The notes under the pieces were generated by a model. That model saw nothing but the letters and a program-made list of their open reading frames with translations, did not search any database and was not told the origin of the DNA. A stretch of DNA of 64,000 bases. Source: Planctomycetaceae bacterium (lineage in GTDB: Bacteria > Planctomycetota > Planctomycetia > Pirellulales > Pirellulaceae). The DNA is taken from the NCBI GenBank assembly GCA_018660825.1, contig JABJJO010000152.1, positions 1 through 64,000 of the forward strand, read 5' to 3'. This document shows, one piece after another, positions 28,755 to 38,991 of the stretch (its first letter is position 1; every line of letters begins with the position of its first letter). A program made the translations under genes and the position numbers.

Positions 28755-30359
28755 ATGCACAATAGCCAAACACGGTACTTAGTCCCATTTGACCCAAAAA
28801 AATTGAGCCATCGATTTACGGATGTATTAATTATTGGTGGTGGATTAGCGGGCCTGCGAGCGGCCAATGCAGTCGCACCCGAAAACCAGGTGATATTGGT
28901 TACCAAAGAACAACTGCAACAATCCAACAGCAATTATGCTCAAGGCGGAATTGCCAGTGTCACGCACCCCGACGACCATTTTGACAACCACGTGCGAGAC
29001 ACACTAACGGCTGGTGGCGACTTATGCGACCGTGGTGTTGTTGAGATGGTCATTCGCGAAGCACCGGAACGAGTCGCTGAATTGGTGAGTTGGGGAACTG
29101 ACTTTGATCACAGCGATGGCAATCCGCTACTAGGTCGCGAAGGTGGCCACAGCCATCATCGCATTCTGCATGCACTCGGAGATGCCACTGGCAAAGAGAT
29201 CATCCGCGCGATGATGCAATGGACGCAAAAACAGCGCAATATTCAAATAAGTGAAAATGCATTTACCGTCGACTTGCTAACTCACAACAATGCATGCCAT
29301 GGCGCTTTGATATGGGAAAACAATCAACTGACGATGGTCTGGGCCAAGCAGACAATCCTCTGCACTGGTGGGTGCGGGCAACTTTATCGCGAGTCAACCA
29401 ACCCCCAAGTTGCAACTGCCGATGGACACGCCATGGCTTATCGCGCGGGAGCTGAATTGGCCGATATGGAGTTTATGCAATTCCACCCAACCGTTTTGTA
29501 TATCGCTGGCAGTAGTCGCAGCTTAATTACTGAAGCAATGCGTGGCGAAGGCGCCCATTTGGTTGACCAAGATGGGCAGCGTTTTATGCCGGAATATGAC
29601 GACCGGGGCGAACTCGCACCACGCGATATCGTATCCCATGCAATCGTTTGTCAAATGAGCAAGAAACGACATCCCTGTGTTTATCTCGATTTATCACATC
29701 TTGATGCTGATGCTGTCTTACAACGATTCCCTGGGATTGCTGAATCATGCAGACAATTCGGAATCGATATCACCTCCGATAGAATTCCAGTCCGCCCGGG
29801 TGCACACTATATGATCGGTGGCGTCACTGTCGATCAACAAGGGCAAACCAGTTTGGATGGATTATGGGCAGCAGGTGAAGTTACCTGCAGTGGGCTCCAC
29901 GGGGCCAATCGCTTGGCATCAAACAGTCTACTGGAAAGCCTAGTCTATGGTGCTCATGCAGGTACCGGTGCTTCGCACCGCGCGGATCAAATGCCAAAGC
30001 ACTATGAAGTGCTGCCGATTCAAAATGCCCCAATCGAATCCAATCAAGAGTCACTGGACGTTTCCGATATCACTAATTCGCTAAAGAGTCTAATGTGGCA
30101 CAGTGCTGGCGTATTAAGGAATGCTACGGATTTAGAAGATGCCCGAGTAACCATAAATCAATGGGAAAATTATGTGTTAGCAGTACAAATGCCTGACAAA
30201 ACTGGCTGGGAGCTACAAAACATGCTTACTGTAGCCCGTACAATGGTACAATCAGCTCTTACCAGAAAAGAGTCTCGTGGCGTACATTTAAGAATGGATT
30301 TCCCTGAAACTGACAATGCCCACTGGAATCAACACATTCAAACTTCTCGAAATATCTAA
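28755..30359 (+). CDS. nadB: L-aspartate oxidase
   Basis: A 534-residue flavoenzyme that oxidises L-aspartate to iminoaspartate, the first step of de novo NAD synthesis. The FAD-binding Rossmann motif is DVLIIGGGLAGLRAA near residues 23-36. QSNSNYAQGGIASV, GREGGHSHHRILHALGDATG, MEFMQFHPTVLY, RGEGAHLVDQDGQRF, RPGAHYMIGGVTVD and GLHGANRLASNSLLE are the family's signatures in order. The helical C-terminal domain contains a final catalytic-region Arg (ESRGVHLRMDFPETD). nadA and nadC are not adjacent. The gene has its own 292-base leader with hairpins. Confidence 0.96.
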   Translation: MHNSQTRYLVPFDPKKLSHRFTDVLIIGGGLAGLRAANAVAPENQVILVTKEQLQQSNSNYAQGGIASVTHPDDHFDNHVRDTLTAGGDLCDRGVVEMVIREAPERVAELVSWGTDFDHSDGNPLLGREGGHSHHRILHALGDATGKEIIRAMMQWTQKQRNIQISENAFTVDLLTHNNACHGALIWENNQLTMVWAKQTILCTGGCGQLYRESTNPQVATADGHAMAYRAGAELADMEFMQFHPTVLYIAGSSRSLITEAMRGEGAHLVDQDGQRFMPEYDDRGELAPRDIVSHAIVCQMSKKRHPCVYLDLSHLDADAVLQRFPGIAESCRQFGIDITSDRIPVRPGAHYMIGGVTVDQQGQTSLDGLWAAGEVTCSGLHGANRLASNSLLESLVYGAHAGTGASHRADQMPKHYEVLPIQNAPIESNQESLDVSDITNSLKSLMWHSAGVLRNATDLEDARVTINQWENYVLAVQMPDKTGWELQNMLTVARTMVQSALTRKESRGVHLRMDFPETDNAHWNQHIQTSRNI

Positions 30360-30499
30360 AATCTGCAAACTAGCTGAGAATTGAGAAACATTTTCCTCTC
30401 CGCAGACGTATTGAGAATTCGGCAATTGCCTGTTTTAATAAGATAGATAGTAAACCTTCATCCCAACTACACAACCCAGTTTTTCAATAAGAATAACCA

Positions 30500-31351
30500 A
30501 TGACAGCAGAATCAACGACAATTGACGAAACAGCCGAAGCCGGCTTAACCGAAAAAGCACCTGGCGAGTCCACGGCAACAGAAATCACTGGTGCGGCGCC
30601 GACCCAATCCGCAGCTGAACCAAACACAGCGATGATTGAGGCCATCGGGCTTTCGAAGTTTTACGGTGAATTCGCAGCTTCACGCGACGTAAACTTCAAA
30701 ATCAATCGAGGTGAAGTGGTTGCTTTTCTAGGGCCCAACGGTGCCGGCAAAAGTACCACGATGAAGCTCCTCACCGGCTACCTTGCTCCATCGGAGGGTA
30801 TCGCCAAAATAGCGGGCTACAATATGTCCAACCAACGAATCCAAGGACTCCGCAATCTTGGATACCTACCGGAAAACGGTCCGTTGTATCTGGATATGAC
30901 TCCCCACTCCTTGCTGAGCTTTTTTGCGGACGCACGCGGCATGTCACGCAGTCGGCGTAATGACCGAATTGAAGCGGTTGTCAACCTTTGTGATTTAAGC
31001 AGTGTTATTTATAAAGCCATCGGAAAACTATCCAAAGGATATCGTCAACGTGTTGGCATGGCTCACGCGTTACTACACGAACCCGACGTATTAATTATGG
31101 ATGAACCGACTGCCGGCTTAGACCCAAATCAAATCCAAGAAGTTCGTAACACGCTGAGTCGTCTTGGAAAAGATCGTACGATTTTATTGTCAACACATAT
31201 CATGCAAGAAGTCGAAGCGATGGCGAGTCGCGTCATCATGATTAATGAAGGCGAACTTGTTTACGACGGCGCCACATCCTCGTTGGCCGAAGACGGCGAA
31301 ACACTCGATCAAGCCTTCCGGCGATTGACTATTGCTGCCGATCGGATTTAA
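30500..31351 (+). CDS. ABC transporter ATP-binding protein (GldA-like)
   Basis: A 283-residue ABC ATPase. The Walker A motif is GPNGAGKST at residues 78-86, the signature is LSKGYRQRVGMA, Walker B is VLIMDEPTAGLDP, and the switch His is in LLSTHIMQEV. The N-terminus has an extra 45 or so residues rich in Ala, Thr and Glu that most such ATPases lack. The next genes encode the ABC-2 permease/GldG fusion and a DUF4340 protein, the set called GldAFG-like in Bacteroidetes. Here gliding is not implied; these transporters probably act on an unknown envelope substrate. Confidence 0.93.
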   Translation: MTAESTTIDETAEAGLTEKAPGESTATEITGAAPTQSAAEPNTAMIEAIGLSKFYGEFAASRDVNFKINRGEVVAFLGPNGAGKSTTMKLLTGYLAPSEGIAKIAGYNMSNQRIQGLRNLGYLPENGPLYLDMTPHSLLSFFADARGMSRSRRNDRIEAVVNLCDLSSVIYKAIGKLSKGYRQRVGMAHALLHEPDVLIMDEPTAGLDPNQIQEVRNTLSRLGKDRTILLSTHIMQEVEAMASRVIMINEGELVYDGATSSLAEDGETLDQAFRRLTIAADRI

Positions 31352-31483
31352 CTTCTCGTAGTGCATTTGCCGATTGATTTAGCTTACTTCAACAGGCATT
31401 CAATCACAGGCCCAAGTCAAGCTTCAGCAAAACATTTACAAACAACTAGACAACTACACCAATACAACAAGAATATAATAACT

Positions 31484-34396
31484 ATGGAAACCACTGGTAC
31501 CAACCTATTTTTAGCACTGTTTGATCTTCTCTTTCGCGATTTATTAATCGTCGTTGTACTCGCAGCAATCATCGTGCCACTATATTTCACGCGAACTGCC
31601 GCGATTGCTGTCGTCCGCCGCAACTTCAAAGGCTACTTTAGCAATCCTACAGGCTATGTTTTTCTCTGCGTGTTTGTGCTGCTGACTTCGTTTGCCGCAT
31701 TTTGGCCCCACCAGTTTTTCAATGCAAACCTCGCTAACCTAAATCAACTCAATCAGTTCCTGCCACTGATTATGCTCATTTATATTCCGGCCATTACGAT
31801 GAGTATTTGGTCCGAAGAACGACGTGAAAAAACTGATGAACTACTGCTAACGCTACCGGCTCACGATTTCGACATCGTGATTGGCAAGTTTCTAGCAGCC
31901 GCATTGATCTTCACAGTCTCCTTGCTGTTCTCGCAAATCTCGAACTTCCTCGTGTTAGCCTCCCTCGCACGCACTCCTGCAACTTATATCGTCGATCTCG
32001 ACATCGGACTTCTCACCACAAACTACTTTGGCTATTGGCTAATTGGGCTTTCCATGCTGTCGCTAGGAATGGTCGCTTCGTTTTTAACTCGCAACGCAAC
32101 CATCGCCTTTGTATTCGGTCTCGCATTTAACATTCCACTAGTTGCCGCAGCATCTGCTGATGTCATTGCACAATCGTCACAAATTGCGCAAGTCATTTCT
32201 CGCTGGGGCATCTACTCGCAGTTTGAGGATTTCCAACGCGGGATACTTAGCCTGTCTTCCACGATGTATTTCTGCATGATCATTTCCATTGGCCTGTACT
32301 TATGTATGGTCCTGATTGGGAAACGACACTGGTCCGGTAGCTCACATACCAGAGTGCGTATTTGGTTTGGCTTTATACCCATTACATTTACCCACTATTT
32401 AATTCGAACCGCAGCCTTAATCGTCGCCATGCTGTCGCTCACAATTGTATTTGATCAACGCGACTTAGTGCGATTTGATACCACCCGCGGTAAAGTCAGT
32501 TCCCTGTCGGATGACTCAAGAAAACTCATTGCCGACCTTGATCCTGAACACCCGGTCTACATCGAGGCTTTCATCAGTAGCGAAGTTACCAAGGAATACA
32601 TCAAAACACGCTACGACTTAATTTCTATGCTCAAAGAGTTTGATACACATGAGGACATTCACCTCACTATCCTCGATACCCTTGAACCATTTAACGAAGC
32701 CGTCGCTACCGCAGAAGAAAACCATGGCATTCCACTATTAACCGTGTCCGGTGCAAGTGGCAGCCAAGAAATTATCATGGGCGCTGTATTCCGCAGTGGA
32801 CTCCAAAAAGTTGTTGTGCCGTTTTTTGAATATGGAATTCCCGTGGAGTACGAACTTGCCCGTAGTATTGCAACCGTGGCTAAAGGCAAACGCAAAACCA
32901 TTGGCGTGATCGATACGGATGCAGATATTATGGGTGGCTTTAGCTTCGCCGGCGGGCAACCTAGCCGTATTCCACAACAAGCGATCGTAACGGAATTACA
33001 AAAACAATATCAAATGGAAAACGTCGATGCCACGCAAGAGATATCCGTGGGTGACTACGATATGCTGTTCATCGCTCAACCCTCGTCACTCGAAGATGAA
33101 CAATTAACCAACGTCATTCGTGCCTTGCAAGCGGGCATCCCCGCAGTCGTTTTCGAAGATCCGCGGCCAGAAACCATGCAAGTCTCTGGCACGGGGCAAC
33201 CACGTCCACCCGCCGGTGGTGGTGGGATGATGGGAATGGGCGGCGGACAACCTCAGCCCAAATGTAATCTAACACGGCTATGGGATACTCTTGGAATCCA
33301 AATTCCAGGTGCCCTGTCACGCACCAATCCTGGTTTGTACGATCCCGACCTAGTTTGGCAATCCGATAATCCTTACCCGCTACTAAAATATCGAGGCATC
33401 CTTGATACGTGGGTCTTTACCACGTGGCTCGATGGGGAACATCCAATCACCTCCGGCTTACAGGAGCTGTTGTTACCCGTCCCAGGCGCTATTGAAATCG
33501 ATGAAACCAAAAGCCATCTAGAGGTCACCCCACTGGTAACTTCATCCCGTGATGCTGGGACCGTTAAATCTGCGGATTACATGTTAGAAATGCAAGCGCT
33601 ATCCCGCGGTGATCGCGGTGCCCTAGAACGCATCAAGCAATTACAGTCTGAAGGTGACCGCGGCAGTAATAACCTTGCCGTCTATATCGAAGGCGAACCT
33701 GTGGGCGCAGTGGCCAGTGATGACGGTGGTGAAAAACCTGTTATGAAGGTCGTTTATATTGCCGACGTCGATGTCATGTTCAATGCATTTTTATCAATCC
33801 GTGCCAGACCTGCAGCACTACAAGATGTGACATATAAGTTTGAAAACGTCACGTTTCTCCTAAATGTGGTTGACTACTTAGCTGACGAAATGGATTATAT
33901 CGCCATCCGTAAACGAAAACTGCGACACAGCACGTTGAAAACAGTCGAACACGAAGTTGCTATCGAACAGGGCAAGCAAACAGATGCTATCTCCAAATCA
34001 CATAAACTAACTAATAGCAAAATTGAAACTTTGGAAGAAGAACTCGAAAAGGAAATTCAGGAATTTCAAGAAGAAGTTGTGAAATTGCAAGATCCAGCGA
34101 GTACCGAACGCCCTGACCCAGGCATGGTGCGAGCAAAGTTGATTAATCTTTCGAGTCGCCAGCAAGAAAACCAACGCAAGGTTCAGGTAACTCGCATTCA
34201 AGAAGAGCGAAATCGTGATAAACAAATCGCGACCATCAAACGCGAAAGTGAAAGTAAACTCGCAGCTCTACGTAATCGCTACAAACTTGCCGCGGTACTT
34301 ATTCCACCAATACCTCCACTATTGATCGCAATCATCGTGTTTTTTGTCCGTCGACTTCGCGAACGTAAAGGAGTTGCTAGTGCACGGTTACGGTAA
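31484..34396 (+). CDS. GldF-GldG-like fusion: ABC-2 permease joined to a periplasmic domain
   Basis: A 970-residue membrane protein. The first half is an ABC-2 permease (NFKGYFSNPTGYVFLCVFVLL, MSIWSEERREKTDELLLTLP, FLAAALIFTVSLLFSQIS) with six or so TM helices. The second half begins with another TM (YLIRTAALIVAMLSLTIVFDQ) and continues as a GldG/IFT52-like extracytoplasmic domain (SDDSRKLIADLDPEHPVYIEAF, SVGDYDMLFIAQPSSLEDEQL). A Gly/Met/Pro-rich loop (PPAGGGGMMGMGGGQPQPK) interrupts the domain. A coiled coil (KIETLEEELEKEIQEFQEE) precedes the last TM and a basic tail. I start at ATG 31484; a GTG at 31361 would add a polar, non-hydrophobic 41 residues. It pairs with the ATPase upstream. Confidence 0.88.
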   Translation: METTGTNLFLALFDLLFRDLLIVVVLAAIIVPLYFTRTAAIAVVRRNFKGYFSNPTGYVFLCVFVLLTSFAAFWPHQFFNANLANLNQLNQFLPLIMLIYIPAITMSIWSEERREKTDELLLTLPAHDFDIVIGKFLAAALIFTVSLLFSQISNFLVLASLARTPATYIVDLDIGLLTTNYFGYWLIGLSMLSLGMVASFLTRNATIAFVFGLAFNIPLVAAASADVIAQSSQIAQVISRWGIYSQFEDFQRGILSLSSTMYFCMIISIGLYLCMVLIGKRHWSGSSHTRVRIWFGFIPITFTHYLIRTAALIVAMLSLTIVFDQRDLVRFDTTRGKVSSLSDDSRKLIADLDPEHPVYIEAFISSEVTKEYIKTRYDLISMLKEFDTHEDIHLTILDTLEPFNEAVATAEENHGIPLLTVSGASGSQEIIMGAVFRSGLQKVVVPFFEYGIPVEYELARSIATVAKGKRKTIGVIDTDADIMGGFSFAGGQPSRIPQQAIVTELQKQYQMENVDATQEISVGDYDMLFIAQPSSLEDEQLTNVIRALQAGIPAVVFEDPRPETMQVSGTGQPRPPAGGGGMMGMGGGQPQPKCNLTRLWDTLGIQIPGALSRTNPGLYDPDLVWQSDNPYPLLKYRGILDTWVFTTWLDGEHPITSGLQELLLPVPGAIEIDETKSHLEVTPLVTSSRDAGTVKSADYMLEMQALSRGDRGALERIKQLQSEGDRGSNNLAVYIEGEPVGAVASDDGGEKPVMKVVYIADVDVMFNAFLSIRARPAALQDVTYKFENVTFLLNVVDYLADEMDYIAIRKRKLRHSTLKTVEHEVAIEQGKQTDAISKSHKLTNSKIETLEEELEKEIQEFQEEVVKLQDPASTERPDPGMVRAKLINLSSRQQENQRKVQVTRIQEERNRDKQIATIKRESESKLAALRNRYKLAAVLIPPIPPLLIAIIVFFVRRLRERKGVASARLR

Positions 34397-34504
34397 CTAC
34401 GGCAACACATAAATAGTAACCAACGACGGTACTCAGCATTTTGTACTTCCTCAGTAAACAACATCACATCATTTAAACTTTCAAATATTAAAGTATCGAT
34501 AATC

Positions 34505-36304
34505 ATGAACAATCTTGTCCAAACTATTATCTACGTTTTATTCGCAACTGCCGCTGTTGTTGCCGCCGTTATCACTGGTGCGGCGAACACCAGTGGTGGT
34601 GACCATGACCAACTTAAAATAGCGCGAGAAGAAATTGGAAAGGACGTCTTTACAAATTTCACCGCTGAGAATGCCGTCGAGTTAGAAATCACGACCTACG
34701 ATGAAGAAGCAGCTCGACTAAAATCCTTTTCGGTAAAAAGAGATGATCTCGGACAATGGGTCATTCCATCACACAATGATTACCCCGCTGATGCGGAACA
34801 GCAAATGTCCGCTGCCGCGACTGCATTTAATGCCCTCAAAATCGCCGACCTAATTGGCACAGAACAATCGCTGCACGCGGAGTTCGCCGTGATCGAACCG
34901 AACTCCGATACGCTCGAAGTATCAAACACTGGTGTTGGAACACTGATCACAGTCCGTGATGACCAAGGCATTGAATACTCGCTAATCGTCGGCCATAAGG
35001 TCGATGGCGGAAACGCTGCAGGCGCGGACCCGCGCATGCAGCAATTGTTCTACGCAGCCCGGCGACCAAGCGACGAAATCACGTTCACCGTTGATCTCAG
35101 TATGGATGTCTTTGATACGGATTTCTCCAAATGGATCGAGAATAATTTATTAGATATTAACGGTTTAGATCTAACCACTATCGACATTAATGACTATGCC
35201 ATTTATCAAACACAACAAGGACCAACTCTTGCCCCGCGGTCCAATTCCAGTCTCTCACTGGATGAAACCGATAACATCTGGCAACTAAATTCTATGCTGC
35301 AATACGATGACCAATCCTCCGAACCCTCTGTGATTACGCTGACGGATGAAGAAGAATTGAACAGCGAACGTATCGACACGCTGAAGACGGCATTGGAAAA
35401 CCTTGAAATTGACGATGTCGCCCGCAAACCAGAATTTTTACGTTCTGATCTGCGAGCATCCAATGAATCACTTTCCACACCTGGCGTGATTTCCGCGCTC
35501 GGCCAACTCGGACTCTATGGAGATCCCAGTACCGAAAAAGATGGCTTGATGGAACTCAAAAGTGCCAATGGTGAAATTCATGTTTCACTGAAAACAGGCG
35601 TAAAATACATATTGAGATTTGGCGAAGTCGACACTGAGACAGCAGGCGATGAAACGGTTAAGCGATTCTTGTTTGTAACCACTCGACTCGATGAGGCGAT
35701 AATCCCCCGGCCAGAACTTTCTCCATTGCCGGAAGGACCAGCAAACCCAGCAGCCACTGAAAAGAAAGACGAAGAAGCCACTGACAAGCCTGAGACCCCA
35801 GCGCCAGAAGAAGGTTGTCAGGATGAACCGGCGGCGACGACAGAAACTCCCGCGGCCGACGCGGATGACACCCCGCCGCAGGAAGGCGAGCCCACAGAAA
35901 AACCTGAAGCAACACCAGCGAAAACAGAAGAACCAGCCACAACGGAAAAAGAAGACGAAGGCAAACCTGAATTAGCACCTGTGCAATTAACACCGGAACA
36001 ACTAAAAGAACTCCGCGATCAAATCACCAAAGAGAACGATCGCCGAACGCAAGAGTACCAAGATAAATTGGATACGGCTCGGAATCGAGTTCGTGAACTC
36101 AACGAGCGATTTGAAAAATGGTACTACTTGATCGATGAAAAAGTCTACAATCAAATCCATCTATCTAATACAGATTTAATCATGGCTAAGAAATCAACGC
36201 TGGAAGACATCCAAGGACTCGGCGAGGGTGGTTTAGACGCACCTGGCTTGCCGGGACTTCCAAATATCCCCGGATTGCCAAGCCTAACACCTCCTCAACC
36301 TTAG
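34505..36304 (+). CDS. DUF4340 domain protein with acidic linker
   Basis: A 599-residue protein anchored by an N-terminal TM (TIIYVLFATAAVVAAVITGAA). DUF4340-type beta repeats follow (ENAVELEITTYDEEAARLKSFSV, WVIPSHNDYPADAEQ, ADLIGTEQSLHAEFAV, YSLIVGHKV), and are repeated after residue 200. A Pro/Glu/Thr/Ala-rich linker lies at about 405-490, then a coiled coil (LKELRDQITKENDRRTQEYQD). The end is a Gly-Leu-Pro repeat (PGLPGLPNIPGLP). It is the third member of the GldA/GldFG/DUF4340 operon. DUF4340 proteins usually accompany these transporters and are thought to be their extracytoplasmic partner; the mechanism is unknown. Confidence 0.87.
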   Translation: MNNLVQTIIYVLFATAAVVAAVITGAANTSGGDHDQLKIAREEIGKDVFTNFTAENAVELEITTYDEEAARLKSFSVKRDDLGQWVIPSHNDYPADAEQQMSAAATAFNALKIADLIGTEQSLHAEFAVIEPNSDTLEVSNTGVGTLITVRDDQGIEYSLIVGHKVDGGNAAGADPRMQQLFYAARRPSDEITFTVDLSMDVFDTDFSKWIENNLLDINGLDLTTIDINDYAIYQTQQGPTLAPRSNSSLSLDETDNIWQLNSMLQYDDQSSEPSVITLTDEEELNSERIDTLKTALENLEIDDVARKPEFLRSDLRASNESLSTPGVISALGQLGLYGDPSTEKDGLMELKSANGEIHVSLKTGVKYILRFGEVDTETAGDETVKRFLFVTTRLDEAIIPRPELSPLPEGPANPAATEKKDEEATDKPETPAPEEGCQDEPAATTETPAADADDTPPQEGEPTEKPEATPAKTEEPATTEKEDEGKPELAPVQLTPEQLKELRDQITKENDRRTQEYQDKLDTARNRVRELNERFEKWYYLIDEKVYNQIHLSNTDLIMAKKSTLEDIQGLGEGGLDAPGLPGLPNIPGLPSLTPPQP

Positions 36305-36369
36305 TCGATTGCTGTTTGCCATCTGCCTATGGTTCGTTGTTTTGACATAATTGAAACCGGCCGTGTTAA

Positions 36370-37641
36370 ATGTCTCAAACCAATCACAACCTACAATCTG
36401 CAACGCGCTCAGAAATCGAGCAGCATCAGCTACATAGGCTGAACCATCTGTTGGCTGAAATCTTACCGGCGAATGATTTCTACCATAAAAAATTGGGGGT
36501 TGACGATTTACAACTCAACGATTTATCCGAACTCGCAGACTTACCCTTTACGACTAAACATGAATTGATCTCCAATAATTCAAAGAGTAACTCCGCAGTC
36601 AACCTTTCCTACGCCACCGAGCAGTATGTTCGGTTCCACCGCACTTCAGGCACAACCGGATTGCCGCTGGTTATCTTAGATACTGCCACGGACTGGCAAT
36701 GGTGGATCGACACATGGCAGTACGTGCTGGATGCGGCCGGCATTACAGAACAAGATCGAGCTTTCTTAGCGTTTTCGTTTGGCCCTTTCATTGGATTCTG
36801 GTCTGCTCACGATGCGATCGTTGCTCGTGGCGCTATGTCCATTCCTGGAGGCGGCCTGCGGTCATTAGCAAGATTGGAATTAATCGAGTCGAGCGGTGCC
36901 ACGCTACTTTTCTCGACCCCCACCTATGCATTACATCTAGTCGAAGTTGCCAAAGATCAAGGCATTAATTTACATGACAATAGCGTTACGAAAATTATTG
37001 TCGCGGGCGAGCCAGGTGGTTCTGTTGCGACTATCCGAGCGCGAATTGAAGAAGCTTGGGGCGCGACTCTGTTTGACCATGCGGGAGCATCTGAAATTGG
37101 ACCTTGGGGTTTTACTAGCGCAGACAGAACCGGTCTTCATGTATGTGAAGCCGAGTTCATTGCTGAGTTCATAGACGTCGAAACGAACTTGCCAGCAAAG
37201 ACTGGCGAATTAAGTGAACTTGTCCTAACGACACTCGGCAGATCCGGTTGTCCTGTTATTCGCTATCGAACCGGAGATCGCGTCCTTCACGAGTTCCGAG
37301 AATCCAATAGTTTTGTTCATCTTGCGGGGGGAGTACTAGGACGGGCCGATGACATGTTAGTCATCCGCGGCGTCAATATATTCCCCGCCTCCTTAGATGA
37401 AATCATGCGTAGTTTTGATGACGTTATCGAATACCGCATAACAGCGACTCGTAGTGGCGAACTCGATCAACTCGCAGTCGAAGTTGAAGATACTGTAAAT
37501 GACGTTCAACAAATTGCTGATACGATTGAAACTCGTTTGGGCCTACATGTCCCCGTTAGCTGTGTCTCCGCAAACTCACTGCCCCGATTTGAAGGAAAAG
37601 CCAAACGGTTCATCGATCTCCGTGGTGAATCCACGAATTAA
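36370..37641 (+). CDS. AMP-dependent ligase, phenylacetate-CoA ligase-like
   Basis: A 423-residue adenylate-forming enzyme of the PaaK/CapK type. The ATP loop is FHRTSGTTGLPL, followed by AGEPGGS, a DHAGASEIGPWGF motif that holds the adenine-binding part, the RYRTGDRV motif, and the C-terminal domain hinge (GRADDMLVIRGVNIFPASLDEI). These enzymes join aryl or acyl acids to CoA. No phenylacetate-pathway genes are near, so the substrate is open. The next gene starts 54 bases later and the three genes to 39311 may form one transcript. Confidence 0.9.
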   Translation: MSQTNHNLQSATRSEIEQHQLHRLNHLLAEILPANDFYHKKLGVDDLQLNDLSELADLPFTTKHELISNNSKSNSAVNLSYATEQYVRFHRTSGTTGLPLVILDTATDWQWWIDTWQYVLDAAGITEQDRAFLAFSFGPFIGFWSAHDAIVARGAMSIPGGGLRSLARLELIESSGATLLFSTPTYALHLVEVAKDQGINLHDNSVTKIIVAGEPGGSVATIRARIEEAWGATLFDHAGASEIGPWGFTSADRTGLHVCEAEFIAEFIDVETNLPAKTGELSELVLTTLGRSGCPVIRYRTGDRVLHEFRESNSFVHLAGGVLGRADDMLVIRGVNIFPASLDEIMRSFDDVIEYRITATRSGELDQLAVEVEDTVNDVQQIADTIETRLGLHVPVSCVSANSLPRFEGKAKRFIDLRGESTN

Positions 37642-37695
37642 CACATTTTCGTTTTCTCGGATCAATCAACCTTTGAAACAATCTTTCCCATCAAC

Positions 37696-38991
37696 ATGAC
37701 AACACCCAATCCCACATTGTCGACGGCTCTCATTGAGCACTGCCGCTCGCAATTTCCAGCATTGGCTCGACGGCATGACGACCAAGAGGCAGTCTACCTC
37801 GATGGTCCCGCGGGAACTCAAGTTCCTCAATCGGTCATCGACGCAATTTCACACTATTATTCCACCTGTAATGCAAATCACGGAGGGCTGTTTGCGACAA
37901 GCCGCGAAAGTGACACACTGGTAGCAGAGGCTCACCGAGCCCTCGCTGATTTTGTGGGTGGTGACGATCCGGATGAAATTATATTCGGCGCGAATATGAC
38001 AACCATCACCTTCGCCTTTTCTCGAGCACTTTCTCAGCAATGGCATTCCGGCGCTAACATTGTCGTTACACAGCTCGATCATGACGCGAATGTCTCCACG
38101 TGGGCACTTGCCGCCCAAGACCGAGGCGTTGACGTTCGCTATGCTCAAATCAACCCCGCCGATTGCACTCTCGATGTCGACGATCTCAAAAGCAAAATAG
38201 ACCAACGTACTCAATTAGTTGCGGTCGGCCTTGCCTCTAATTCATCAGGGTCAATCAATCCAGTTGCGGAAATCTGTCAATACGCGCGGCAATACGACGC
38301 ATTGTCCTTTATTGATGCCGTCCATTATGCCCCGCATCGGCTAATCGATGTCCAAAAAATCGGTTGTGACATGCTTGCCTGTTCAACCTATAAATTTTTT
38401 GGACCGCATATTGGAGTTCTCTGGGGAAAAAAATCACTGCTGACAAAACTGCGACCATACAAAGTAGAACCCGCAGCAAATAATACGCCAGACAAATGGA
38501 TGACCGGTACACAAAATTTTGCTTGCTTGTGTGGGGCTCGGGCTGCCGTTGATTACATCGCAAACATCGGACACAGTGTAGCCGATGACGGGTCGCTATC
38601 ACGACGATCTGCCCTGCAAATTGCTTATAAAGCTATCGAAGATTATGAGAATACATTGTGCCAACGACTATTGGCGGGACTGGAAAACATCGCGGATAGT
38701 AACGGCATAACGATCCATGGTATATCAACCAATGGCGACTTAAGGAATCGAGTGCCCACTGTTTCGATCTCTCATCCGACTTGGACATCCGCACAACTTG
38801 CGGAAGCACTCGGTGATTATGAAATCTATACTTGGCATGGGAACTATTATGCGTTGCAGTTAACTCGCGCACTACAACTTGAGCCAGAGGGCATGCTAAG
38901 ATTGGGACTCGTGCATTACAATACACCACAAGAAGTTGACCGATTATTATTGACGCTGTCCGCCATCCTCAAAGACGACCCACCCGCATGA
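37696..38991 (+). CDS. Cysteine desulfurase-like class-V aminotransferase (TIGR01976 type)
   Basis: A 431-residue PLP enzyme. YLDGPAGTQVP opens the fold, ANHGGLFATSRESD and FGANMTTITFAFSRAL follow, DHDANVSTW and LASNSSGSINPV are family-specific, SFIDAVHYAPH carries the PLP Asp/His, and CSTYKFFGPHIGVLWG holds the Schiff-base Lys. The pattern is that of the TIGR01976 'cysteine desulfurase-like' group, whose physiological role is unclear; it is not IscS, SufS or SelA. Its stop overlaps the DUF971 start (ATGA at 38988-38991), so the two are coupled. A link to sulfur or Fe-S delivery is only suggested. Confidence 0.88.
   Translation: MTTPNPTLSTALIEHCRSQFPALARRHDDQEAVYLDGPAGTQVPQSVIDAISHYYSTCNANHGGLFATSRESDTLVAEAHRALADFVGGDDPDEIIFGANMTTITFAFSRALSQQWHSGANIVVTQLDHDANVSTWALAAQDRGVDVRYAQINPADCTLDVDDLKSKIDQRTQLVAVGLASNSSGSINPVAEICQYARQYDALSFIDAVHYAPHRLIDVQKIGCDMLACSTYKFFGPHIGVLWGKKSLLTKLRPYKVEPAANNTPDKWMTGTQNFACLCGARAAVDYIANIGHSVADDGSLSRRSALQIAYKAIEDYENTLCQRLLAGLENIADSNGITIHGISTNGDLRNRVPTVSISHPTWTSAQLAEALGDYEIYTWHGNYYALQLTRALQLEPEGMLRLGLVHYNTPQEVDRLLLTLSAILKDDPPA

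Noticed and set aside
31361-31483. GTG-started N-terminal extension of the GldF-GldG protein
   Set aside because: The extra 41 residues are polar and do not look like the family; ATG 31484 starts directly before the first membrane segment.
37696-38991. SelA, SufS or selenocysteine lyase as partner of the selenoprotein
   Set aside because: The sequence is of the TIGR01976 cysteine desulfurase-like group, not SelA, and nothing links it to selenium beyond distant co-location in the window.
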